Assembly: GCA_020024855.1 (NCBI GenBank)
Contig: JAHHTB010000046.1
Coordinates: forward strand, 1-12,903
DNA from: Fusobacterium sp.
GTDB lineage: Bacteria; Fusobacteriota; Fusobacteriia; Fusobacteriales; Fusobacteriaceae
Reading direction: 5' to 3'
Length of the DNA: 12,903 nucleotides
Under the pieces are notes generated by a model. It saw only the letters and a program-made list of their open reading frames with translations, was not told where the DNA came from and ran no database searches. Position 1 is the stretch's first letter. Each line of letters starts with the position of its first letter. Of this stretch, positions 6,927-12,903 are shown in pieces. Both the position numbers and the translations under genes were made by a program.

Positions 6927-7632
6927 CTGGTTCCCCCTTGATCTCCATATTAATTTTTTCATTATTTAATATTTTTCTAGGATTTTTTTCTGTTAATTCT
7001 AAAAAACTATCCTCATTTATTAATGTTTTTAACTTAGTCAAATACTCTGATATTTGATAACTTCTACTTAAAAGGTTATGAGTATCAGTAGCCACTAATT
7101 TTATGTATCCGTTTTTTAAAAAATATTCAACCTTAGGAGTTAAAGCTTCAACTGTTTTTATATTCATTTGAAAAATAACTCCTAAAGAATAAAGTTCTTT
7201 AAACTCCTCAAATTTTATAAATGGATATCTTTCTATGTGAGCTAAAACAGGAATATACCCCAATTCTATAACTTTTTCTAAAAAACTTTTATACACTGGA
7301 TATAAAAGACCTTTTTTAAACTCAACTAAAATATAATCAGTCCCATTTATAGTATTTATTTTTTCAAATTTTTCAAAAACATCAGCTGATAAATATATTT
7401 CGTTTCCTTTATGAATATTTATCCCAATACCTAAAGTCTTTATTTTTTCTTTTAAAATTTCAAAATTTTTATTATAATTTTCATTTTCAAATCTTCCAGT
7501 ATAAAAATGACTAGAACAAACTATGTCAGTATATCCAACTTCCTTAGCTTGTTTTAATAAAGCTATACTATCCTCTATGGTAGTTGCTCCATCATCTACA
7601 TCAAATAATACATGTGAGTGTATATCTATCAT
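6853..7632 (-). CDS. PHP-family protein-tyrosine phosphatase (CpsB/YwqE type)
   Basis: This 259-residue metal-dependent phosphatase is of the CpsB/CapC/YwqE class, which dephosphorylates the partner BY-kinase. Metal-site motifs of the PHP fold are visible: MIDIHSH (H5, H7), DVDDG (11-15), SSHF (H42), GNEI (E78), LAHIERYP (H132, E134, R135) and ATDTH (D183, H185), with the C-terminal NPRKIL at 217-222. The start is placed at the ATG at 7632, which gives the canonical MIDIHSH opening after a TGAGG site; a GTG at 7644 would add four residues. The family normally ends soon after the NPRKIL region. Here about 37 further residues follow, ending in FSSLFKSIWSKLFSRA (244-259), a near-perfect amphipathic helix that could bind the membrane. 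This tail is encoded in the overlap with the TolC-like signal peptide. It lies 11 bases after the kinase gene, its likely substrate. Confidence 0.92.
   Translation of the reverse strand: MIDIHSHVLFDVDDGATTIEDSIALLKQAKEVGYTDIVCSSHFYTGRFENENYNKNFEILKEKIKTLGIGINIHKGNEIYLSADVFEKFEKINTINGTDYILVEFKKGLLYPVYKSFLEKVIELGYIPVLAHIERYPFIKFEEFKELYSLGVIFQMNIKTVEALTPKVEYFLKNGYIKLVATDTHNLLSRSYQISEYLTKLKTLINEDSFLELTEKNPRKILNNEKINMEIKGEPDEKQQVISFSSLFKSIWSKLFSRA
6933..6939 (-). promoter_or_regulatory. Ribosome-binding site fixing the TolC-like start inside the phosphatase gene
   Basis: The minus strand reads AAGGGGGAACCAGATG, so AAGGGGG lies six bases before the ATG at 6926. The site sits within the last 30 codons of the phosphatase. 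It supports the internal start and a long overlap rather than the longer frame from 6962. Confidence 0.7.
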
Positions 7633-7643
7633 ATTTTTCCTCA

Positions 7644-8471
7644 CTATCTTCTTTTCTTAATATCTCCAGAGAATTGTTTAGTATACTCTTCTTTTAATCT
7701 AAACCAAAATTCTTCAAACTTATTTTTTGGTTTTCTGTGAGTTTTTCTTTTCTTTCTATTTCCATTATCATCATTATAATACTCATCATAATAAGCATAG
7801 TAATTTGTATAATATCCATAGTTACCATATGACATACCTTTTTTATCTACTCCATTTACTACAAAACCATATATATTTGCTCCTGCATTTGCAAGCATTT
7901 CTTTAGTAAACTCCAATTCTCTCTCAGCAACTTGATCATATCCTATTACTACAACTACTCCATCCACACTTTTTGAAAGAATAGCTGCATCTGAAGCTAC
8001 TGCTAAAGGTGGTGTATCCAAAACTATTGTATCATATTTGTCTACTAGATCTTTTAAAACTTCTTCCATTTTATCTCTTAAGAAAAGTTCTGTAACATTA
8101 TTTTTCATATTTTTAGTAGGTAATAAATCTAAATTTGGTAGTATATCCTCTATTATTAATTCTTCAGCAGGTGTATTATTTAAAAGAACTGTCTCTAAAC
8201 CTCTTTCTATTTTTATAGAAAAACTTTCATGAGCTCTTGGTCTTCTGATATCACAGTCTATAAGAAGAGTTTTTCTTCCAGCTATAGCAAGACTGGCTGC
8301 ATAGTTTGATGCTACTGTTGACTTTCCTTCTGCTGGTATAGAACTTGTAAAAAGTAAAGTTTTTCCATTTTGCTTTTCTCTTAAGAAAGCTAAGTTAGTT
8401 CTAAGATTTCTAAAAGCTTCTGTTATTTGTACATTATCATTTTCAACAAAAAATATACTTCTCTTACTCAT
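7644..8471 (-). CDS. BY-type tyrosine kinase (CpsD/CapB/YwqD type)
   Basis: This 275-residue cytoplasmic bacterial tyrosine kinase works with a separate Wzz-like activator to control polysaccharide chain length. Visible motifs are the oligomerisation motif EAFRNLR (18-24, EX2RX2R), Walker A IPAEGKST (45-52), Walker A' LLIDCDIRRP (69-78) and Walker B TIVLDTPP (148-155). The Tyr cluster spans 215-232 with ten tyrosines in 18 residues and is the autophosphorylation region. The cluster usually sits at the extreme C-terminus. Here a 43-residue, very basic tail follows (RKKRKTHRKPKNK at 239-251, then an aromatic amphipathic stretch FEEFWFRLKEEY). The start overlaps the end of the co-polymerase gene by eight bases (ATGAGTAA), as expected for partners made together. 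The Firmicutes-like split from the co-polymerase contrasts with the fused Wzc of Proteobacteria. Confidence 0.93.
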   Translation of the reverse strand: MSKRSIFFVENDNVQITEAFRNLRTNLAFLREKQNGKTLLFTSSIPAEGKSTVASNYAASLAIAGRKTLLIDCDIRRPRAHESFSIKIERGLETVLLNNTPAEELIIEDILPNLDLLPTKNMKNNVTELFLRDKMEEVLKDLVDKYDTIVLDTPPLAVASDAAILSKSVDGVVVVIGYDQVAERELEFTKEMLANAGANIYGFVVNGVDKKGMSYGNYGYYTNYYAYYDEYYNDDNGNRKKRKTHRKPKNKFEEFWFRLKEEYTKQFSGDIKKRR

Positions 8472-9186
8472 TTGTCTCTCCCTCTTCCATATTTATCTCA
8501 GGTATCATACCAAGCATATCTGCTCCTATAATTTTCTTCATATCAGAAGATTTTCTTACTTTTTTATGAAGTCCTTCTATTAGTAAAGCTACACCTGAAC
8601 CCATCATTAATCCTAAAACAACAGAAGCCACTAAGATTATCCCTCTTTTCTTAGGAAGTGGATGAGTTGGCTCAACTGCTTTTTCAACAACACTAACATT
8701 TCTAACTCTCATTACTTGTCCAACTTTTTGGATAAATTCATTAGCTAATTCATTAGTAACTGCTTCAGCAAGTTTTGAATCTCCACAAGTATATGCTAGT
8801 TTAATTAATTCAGTATCTTGAACTACAGAAATATTAATAGCCTCTGATAATTGTTTAACAGTCTCTGGTAAATCATATTTCATAATTAATCTTTTTAATA
8901 CATCTCTACTTTTAGCTATTTCAGAATATGTAACAACTAACTTTTGATTAAGAGTTATATCACTATTGTCTAAACTAGTTTGTCCACTTGATACTATTAA
9001 AGTAGTATCAGCTCTATATACAGACGGTCTTGTAGAAGCTACAAAAAAACCAGCTATAACAATGGGTATAGTAACTAACACTATAATCTTCCAACGTCTA
9101 ATTACCATAAAAAGAAGATCAGCTAAATCTATCTCATCTTCTTCTTCGTAATAATTATCAAAATCCTCATATTTTCTTTTTTCCAT
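8464..9186 (-). CDS. Wzz/CpsC-like polysaccharide co-polymerase (kinase activator)
   Basis: This 240-residue inner-membrane protein controls polysaccharide chain length and activates the adjoining BY-kinase. An acidic cytoplasmic N-terminus (YEDFDNYYEEEDEIDLADL) leads into a first membrane helix (about 33-50) and the Wzz-type extracytoplasmic domain (about 51-180). The proline-rich signature VEPTHPLPKKRG (171-182) comes just before the second helix (about 183-204). The cytoplasmic C-terminal segment (about 205-240) is where CpsC/CapA proteins contact the kinase. Length matches the Firmicutes CpsC/CapA class, shorter than fused Wzc. It is the first gene after a strong promoter and has AAAGGGAGA upstream of the ATG. 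It therefore probably heads the six-gene unit through the MacB-like permease. Confidence 0.9.
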   Translation of the reverse strand: MEKRKYEDFDNYYEEEDEIDLADLLFMVIRRWKIIVLVTIPIVIAGFFVASTRPSVYRADTTLIVSSGQTSLDNSDITLNQKLVVTYSEIAKSRDVLKRLIMKYDLPETVKQLSEAINISVVQDTELIKLAYTCGDSKLAEAVTNELANEFIQKVGQVMRVRNVSVVEKAVEPTHPLPKKRGIILVASVVLGLMMGSGVALLIEGLHKKVRKSSDMKKIIGADMLGMIPEINMEEGETNE

Positions 9187-9224
9187 AAAAAATCTCCCTT
9201 TATAATTGTATTTTATTATTTTTT

Positions 9225-9253
9225 ATTTTACTATTTTAAAATAATAAAGTCAA
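9225..9253 (-). promoter_or_regulatory. Predicted promoter of the co-polymerase/kinase/export operon
   Basis: On the minus strand TTGACT (9248-9253), an exact 17-base spacer and TAAAAT (9225-9230) precede the co-polymerase ATG. Transcription would start near 9218, a leader of about 32 nucleotides. Together with the hairpin just upstream it marks the division between the capEFG unit and the next operon. Confidence 0.65.
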
Positions 9254-9286
9254 TAGATTTTAAATTTTATTAATAGGCAATTTTAT

Positions 9287-9338
9287 AAAAAATAGGCAAA
9301 CATCATATTTTTACCAAAATAATTGATATCTTGCCTAT
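9287..9338 (-). terminator. Intrinsic terminator after capG
   Basis: On the minus strand ATAGGCAA (9331-9338), a bulged G and ATATCA pair with TGATGT and TTGCCTAT (9292-9305) around an 18-base loop, followed by a T-run. It begins 26 bases after the capG stop. A second copy of the right arm, TTGCCTAT, lies at 9273-9280 and could pair with the same left arm. Confidence 0.6.
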
Positions 9339-9364
9339 AAAAAATTAATATTTAAATAAGTATA

Positions 9365-10534
9365 TTAATATTTTCTCCATACCATTTTATTTACTATTCC
9401 TGTATATGATTGTATTATTTTTACAACCTTATCAGAAACATTTTTATCCACATAATCAGGAACAGGAATTCCCATATCTCCATTTTCATTCATACTTACT
9501 GCCAATTCTACAGCTTGAACAAGTCCGTTTCCTTCTATTCCTGCTAATACAAAACCAGCTTTATCCAATGATTCTGGTCTTTCTGTCGAAGTTCTTATAC
9601 AAATTGCTGGGAAAGACTTTCCTATCGAAGTAAAGAATGATGATTCTTCAGGTAAAGTTCCACTATCAGATATTACTGCAAAAGCATTCATCTGTAAACA
9701 GTTATAATCATGAAATCCCAATGGTTCATGCTGGATTACACGTGAATCTAATTTAAATCCTGTCTGTTCTATTCTTTTTTTACTTCTTGGATGACAAGAA
9801 TATAATATTGGCATATTATATTTTTCTGCAATTGTATTTATCGCATTAAATAAAGATAGGAAATTTTTTTCTGTATCAATATTTTCTTCTCTATGAGCTG
9901 ATAAAAGAATATATTTTCCTTTTTCAAGACCTAATTTTTCGTGAATATTTGATGCTTCTATTTTAGAAAGATTATTATACAACACTTCAGCCATAGGTGA
10001 ACCTGTTACATAAGTTCTTTCCTTTGGAAGTCCACAATCTGCTAAATATTTTCTAGCATGTTCTGAATAGGCTAAATTTACATCAGATATAATATCCACT
10101 ATTCTTCTATTTGTTTCTTCTGGTAAACATTCATCTTTACATCTATTTCCTGCTTCCATATGAAAAATAGGAATATGTAATCTCTTTGCACCTATTACAG
10201 AAAGGCAAGAATTTGTATCTCCTAGAACTAAAACTGCATCTGGTTTAATTTCTGCCATAATTTGATAAGATTTAGCAATTATATTTCCCATTGTTTCACC
10301 TAAATCTTTTCCAACAGCTTCCATATAAATATCTGGATCTTTCAATTCTAAATCATGAAAAAATACCCCATTTAAATTATAATCATAATTTTGCCCAGTA
10401 TGAGCTAATAAACAATCAAAATATTTTCTACATTTTTTTATTACTGCTGCAAGACGAATAATCTCAGGTCTTGTTCCAACAATAATTAAAAGTTTTAATT
10501 TCCCATTGTTTTTAAATGAAACTTTATTTTCCAT
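9365..10534 (-). CDS. capG: UDP-GlcNAc 2-epimerase-like enzyme, UDP-L-FucNAc synthesis (CapG/FnlC/WbjD)
   Basis: This 389-residue cytoplasmic enzyme belongs to the non-hydrolysing UDP-GlcNAc 2-epimerase family. In the CapEFG route it carries out the last C-2 epimerisation, making UDP-N-acetyl-L-fucosamine. Motifs are GTRPEII (20-26), LGDTNSCLS (104-112), HMEAGNRC (125-132), PEETNRRIVD (138-147), SAHREEN (212-218), SDSGTLPEES (289-298) and RTSTERPE (314-321), spanning both Rossmann-like halves and the nucleotide site. The variant SDSGTLPEE and HMEAGNRC forms fit CapG/WbjD better than WecB, and the two partner genes settle the assignment. Length is near the family's usual 375-380. It starts 24 bases after capF with AAGAGGAG before the ATG, and a terminator follows. 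Only about two of sixteen arginines are CGT by hand count. Confidence 0.92.
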   Translation of the reverse strand: MENKVSFKNNGKLKLLIIVGTRPEIIRLAAVIKKCRKYFDCLLAHTGQNYDYNLNGVFFHDLELKDPDIYMEAVGKDLGETMGNIIAKSYQIMAEIKPDAVLVLGDTNSCLSVIGAKRLHIPIFHMEAGNRCKDECLPEETNRRIVDIISDVNLAYSEHARKYLADCGLPKERTYVTGSPMAEVLYNNLSKIEASNIHEKLGLEKGKYILLSAHREENIDTEKNFLSLFNAINTIAEKYNMPILYSCHPRSKKRIEQTGFKLDSRVIQHEPLGFHDYNCLQMNAFAVISDSGTLPEESSFFTSIGKSFPAICIRTSTERPESLDKAGFVLAGIEGNGLVQAVELAVSMNENGDMGIPVPDYVDKNVSDKVVKIIQSYTGIVNKMVWRKY

Positions 10535-10558
10535 TATTTTCTCCTCTTATTTTGTATT

Positions 10559-11755
10559 TTATACTTTTTCAAAAAATGTATCTGGCTTATTAGGATCAAA
10601 AGATTCATTAGCCCACATAACTGTTACTAAATCTTCTGTTTCACTTAGATTTATAATATTGTGTGTATATCCAGGTAACATATGAATAGCTTCTATTTTT
10701 TCTCCAGAAACTTCAAATTCTATCATTTCATCTGTACCTATTTTTCTTTCTTGAATAAGTCCATGTCCAGAAACAACTATAAAAAATTCCCATTTAGTAT
10801 GATGCCAATGTTGCCCTTTTGTTATTCCTGGTTTACTAATATTTATTGATACTTGTCCACATTTTTCAGATTTTAAAAGCTCTGTAAAACTTCCTCTATT
10901 ATCTACATTCATTTTTAAAGGAAAACTAACTTTTTCCTTTGGTAGATAAGAAAGATATGTTGAATATAATTTTTTTGCAAAAGAACCTTTTGGAATCTCT
11001 GGTACAACTAAAGTTTTTGGTTGATTATTAAAAGTATAAAGTAAATCCACTATTTCACCAAGTGTTATATGATGAGTTGTAGGAACAAAGCAATACTTCC
11101 CATTTAAATTTTCAACTGCTTTTAAACCTTCAAACTCACAATGATGTTCTTTTCCCTCTAAAGCATCTAACATCTCATCAACTAAATCATCAATATATAG
11201 TAATTCTAATTCTACATTTCTATCATTTACTTGTATTGGTAAATCATTAGCTATATTATTGCAAAATGTAGCTACGGCACTATTATAATTAGGTCTACAC
11301 CACTTACCAAATAAATTTGGAAAACGATAAATTAAAACTTTAGAGTTTGTTTCTTTAGAATATTTAAAAAATAATTCTTCTCCAGCCAATTTAGATTTAC
11401 CATAGTCAGATTCTCCATAACGTCCTATAAGAGTTGCTTGAATAGAAGAAGACAACATAACTGGACAATTATTTTTATACTTCTTTAATGTTTCTAATAA
11501 AGTTGAAGCAAATCCAAAATTCCCTTCCATAAATTCAGATTGTTCTTTTGGACGATTAACACCTGCTAAATTAAATACAAAATCAACTTCTTCACAATAT
11601 TTATCTAAAAGATTTAAATCAGTATCTATATCAAATTCAAAAATTTCATCTATTTTTAACTCTCTAGTCTTATCTTTCCCAGTTTTAATATTATATAAAC
11701 TAGCAACTAAATTTTTACCAACAAACCCTTTTGCACCTGTTATTAATATTTTCAT
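10559..11755 (-). CDS. capF: Bifunctional epimerase/reductase with cupin domain (CapF/FnlB/WbjC)
   Basis: This 398-residue enzyme does the middle step of UDP-L-FucNAc synthesis. The N-terminal short-chain dehydrogenase domain has the dinucleotide motif GAKGFVG (7-13) and the YGKSK catalytic pair (Y118, K122), and would reduce the 4-keto sugar. The C-terminal cupin domain (about 275-398) has GQHWHHTKWEFF (314-325) and PGYTH (361-365), the likely metal ligands, and performs C-3 epimerisation. The two-domain arrangement is specific to CapF and rules out an ordinary sugar epimerase. It is somewhat longer than the S. aureus protein (about 369). It starts 14 bases after capE, using a weak AGGTG site, so coupling to capE is likely. 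Three of eight arginines are CGT by hand count, high for this window. Confidence 0.93.
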   Translation of the reverse strand: MKILITGAKGFVGKNLVASLYNIKTGKDKTRELKIDEIFEFDIDTDLNLLDKYCEEVDFVFNLAGVNRPKEQSEFMEGNFGFASTLLETLKKYKNNCPVMLSSSIQATLIGRYGESDYGKSKLAGEELFFKYSKETNSKVLIYRFPNLFGKWCRPNYNSAVATFCNNIANDLPIQVNDRNVELELLYIDDLVDEMLDALEGKEHHCEFEGLKAVENLNGKYCFVPTTHHITLGEIVDLLYTFNNQPKTLVVPEIPKGSFAKKLYSTYLSYLPKEKVSFPLKMNVDNRGSFTELLKSEKCGQVSINISKPGITKGQHWHHTKWEFFIVVSGHGLIQERKIGTDEMIEFEVSGEKIEAIHMLPGYTHNIINLSETEDLVTVMWANESFDPNKPDTFFEKV

Positions 11756-11769
11756 AATACACCTACTTA

Positions 11770-12825
11770 TTATTTTTTCTTACTTTCTTTCCATGCTTCA
11801 AGTTCTTCCCTAATATATGATAGAGATAATAATTTCTCTTTAACTTGCTCTACATCTAAAAGATCTGTATTATTTGAATTAAATTCTGATAAAGTATTAC
11901 GTTTTACATCTCCATCTTTAAAATATTTGTCATAGTTTAAATCACGTTTATCACAAGGTACACGATAGAACTCACCCATATCTATTGCATTGGCACATTC
12001 TTCATTAGTTAAAAGTGTTTCATACATTTTTTCTCCATGACGAATTCCTATAACTTTTATTTCATGTCCTGGCTCAAAAAGTTCTGTCACAGCTTTTGCT
12101 AAAACTTCAATAGTGCATGCTGGTGCTTTTTGAACTAATATATCTCCACTAGCTCCATTTTCAAAAGCAAATAAAACTAAATCCACTGCCTCGTCTAAAC
12201 TCATAATAAATCTAGTCATTGATGGTTCTGTTATAGTTATTGGATTTCCTGCTTTTATTTGTTCTATCCATAAAGGAATTACACTACCTCTTGAACACAT
12301 AACATTTCCATAACGTGTACAACAAATTTTAGTTTCTTCTGGTTTCACAGTTCTTGATTTTGCAACTATTGTCTTTTCCATCATAGCTTTAGATGTTCCC
12401 ATAGCATTAACTGGATAAGCAGCTTTATCTGTAGAAAGACAAACTATATTTTTTACTCTTGCTTCTATAGCTGCAGTAAGTACATTTTCTGTTCCTAGAA
12501 CATTTGTTTTTACAGCTTCTACTGGAAAAAATTCACAAGATGGAACTTGTTTTAAAGCTGCAGCATGAAATATATAATCCACACCATGCATAGCATTTTT
12601 TACTGATTGAAGATCTCTAACATTTCCTATATAAAATTTAATTTTCCCAGCTACTTCTGGCATTTTAGCTTGAAATTCATGACGCATATCATCTTGTTTT
12701 TTTTCATCTCTTGAAAAAATACGGATTTCTTCAATATCTGTTTGAAGAAATCTATTAAGTACAGCATTACCAAAAGAGCCTGTACCACCTGTAATTAATA
12801 AAGTTTTATCTTTGAATAAAAACAT
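11770..12825 (-). CDS. capE: UDP-GlcNAc 4,6-dehydratase/5-epimerase (CapE/FnlA/WbjB)
   Basis: This 351-residue cytoplasmic enzyme takes UDP-GlcNAc to UDP-2-acetamido-2,6-dideoxy-L-arabino-4-hexulose, the first step toward UDP-L-FucNAc. The Rossmann NAD(P) motif is GGTGSFG (13-19). The active site has STDKAAYPVNAMGTSK (131-146), with the MxxxK replacement of the usual YxxxK that marks this FlaA1/CapE subgroup (M142, K146). RYGNVMCSRGSVIP (171-184) and IRHGEKMYETL (261-271) are conserved in the family. Pairing with CapF and CapG separates it from PseB, the flagellin-modification enzyme. A consensus AAGGAGG lies five bases before the ATG. About seven of fifteen arginine codons are CGT, unlike the almost all-AGA operon downstream, which hints at a different origin. 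Genes further upstream are outside the window. Confidence 0.94.
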   Translation of the reverse strand: MFLFKDKTLLITGGTGSFGNAVLNRFLQTDIEEIRIFSRDEKKQDDMRHEFQAKMPEVAGKIKFYIGNVRDLQSVKNAMHGVDYIFHAAALKQVPSCEFFPVEAVKTNVLGTENVLTAAIEARVKNIVCLSTDKAAYPVNAMGTSKAMMEKTIVAKSRTVKPEETKICCTRYGNVMCSRGSVIPLWIEQIKAGNPITITEPSMTRFIMSLDEAVDLVLFAFENGASGDILVQKAPACTIEVLAKAVTELFEPGHEIKVIGIRHGEKMYETLLTNEECANAIDMGEFYRVPCDKRDLNYDKYFKDGDVKRNTLSEFNSNNTDLLDVEQVKEKLLSLSYIREELEAWKESKKK

Positions 12826-12886
12826 TTTTTCCTCCTTTTAAATTTAATTAATTTTATTTAAATTTAATCCTTTCTTTAATTTTAAA

Positions 12887-12892
12887 ATTATA
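12887..12892 (-). promoter_or_regulatory. Possible -10 box upstream of capE
   Basis: A TATAAT hexamer on the minus strand lies 61 bases before the capE ATG, but its -35 partner would fall outside the window. In such AT-rich DNA the hexamer could be chance. The capEFG genes may equally be the end of a longer polysaccharide operon. Confidence 0.25.
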
Positions 12893-12903
12893 TATATCTT
12901 TAT

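Noticed and set aside
6927..6962. Longer TolC-like start at 6962
   Set aside because: It would put charged residues before the signal peptide; the AAGGGGG site fits the ATG at 6926.
7633..7644. GTG start of the phosphatase at 7644
   Set aside because: It overlaps the kinase stop and adds four residues before the canonical MIDIHSH opening; the ATG at 7632 has a well-placed TGAGG.
11770..12825. Assignment of the first gene as PseB (pseudaminic acid pathway)
   Set aside because: The family motifs alone would allow it, but the cupin-bearing CapF and the 2-epimerase immediately downstream define the UDP-L-FucNAc route.
1..12903. CRISPR arrays, tRNA or rRNA genes, insertion sequences, transposases, phage genes
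   Set aside because: No regularly spaced repeats, cloverleaf or rRNA-like sequence, terminal inverted repeats or recombinase-like frames were seen on either strand.

Overview
The window looks like the chromosome of a Fusobacterium or close relative; this is inference, not a database match. The DNA is very AT-rich, arginine is almost always AGA, and there is a diderm envelope (an outer-membrane beta-barrel ending in Phe and a TolC-like channel). The surface-polysaccharide control proteins, however, are of the Firmicutes type: separate co-polymerase, BY-kinase and PHP phosphatase. All eleven genes lie on the minus strand, so transcription runs from high to low coordinates.

Region A (12825-9365): capE, capF and capG, the complete three-enzyme route from UDP-GlcNAc to UDP-N-acetyl-L-fucosamine, a precursor for capsule or O-antigen. 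A bulged hairpin with a T-run follows capG and should end this unit. CapE and capF carry many more CGT arginine codons than the genes downstream.

Region B (9253-3295): a near-consensus promoter starts a tightly packed six-gene unit. It encodes a Wzz/CpsC-like chain-length co-polymerase, a BY-type tyrosine kinase, a PHP tyrosine phosphatase, a TolC-like outer-membrane factor, a MacA/HlyD-like adaptor and a MacB/FtsX-like permease with no ATPase domain. Gaps are 22 bases or less, with 8-base and 74-base overlaps. The layout suggests that polysaccharide length control and phosphorylation are expressed together with a cell-envelope-spanning conduit. No Wza-like exporter is visible.

Region C (3259-2224): a single outer-membrane porin gene with its own strong promoter, a consensus ribosome-binding site and an intrinsic terminator.

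Region D (2229-1106): a second, degenerate MacB-like permease, a clear paralogue of the first, with its own promoter. It has lost the cytoplasmic coupling-loop signature and the conserved C-terminus.

Region E (about 1100-101): a promoter, a short hairpin leader and a LysO-type lysine exporter split into two genes one base apart. Positions 1-100 are AT-rich and hold no gene or clear terminator.

The least ordinary points are: the operon joining BY-kinase, phosphatase and a TolC/MacA/permease; the phosphatase tail, a near-ideal amphipathic helix overprinted on the TolC signal peptide; the ATPase-less permease pair; and the hairpin leader of the split lysO.
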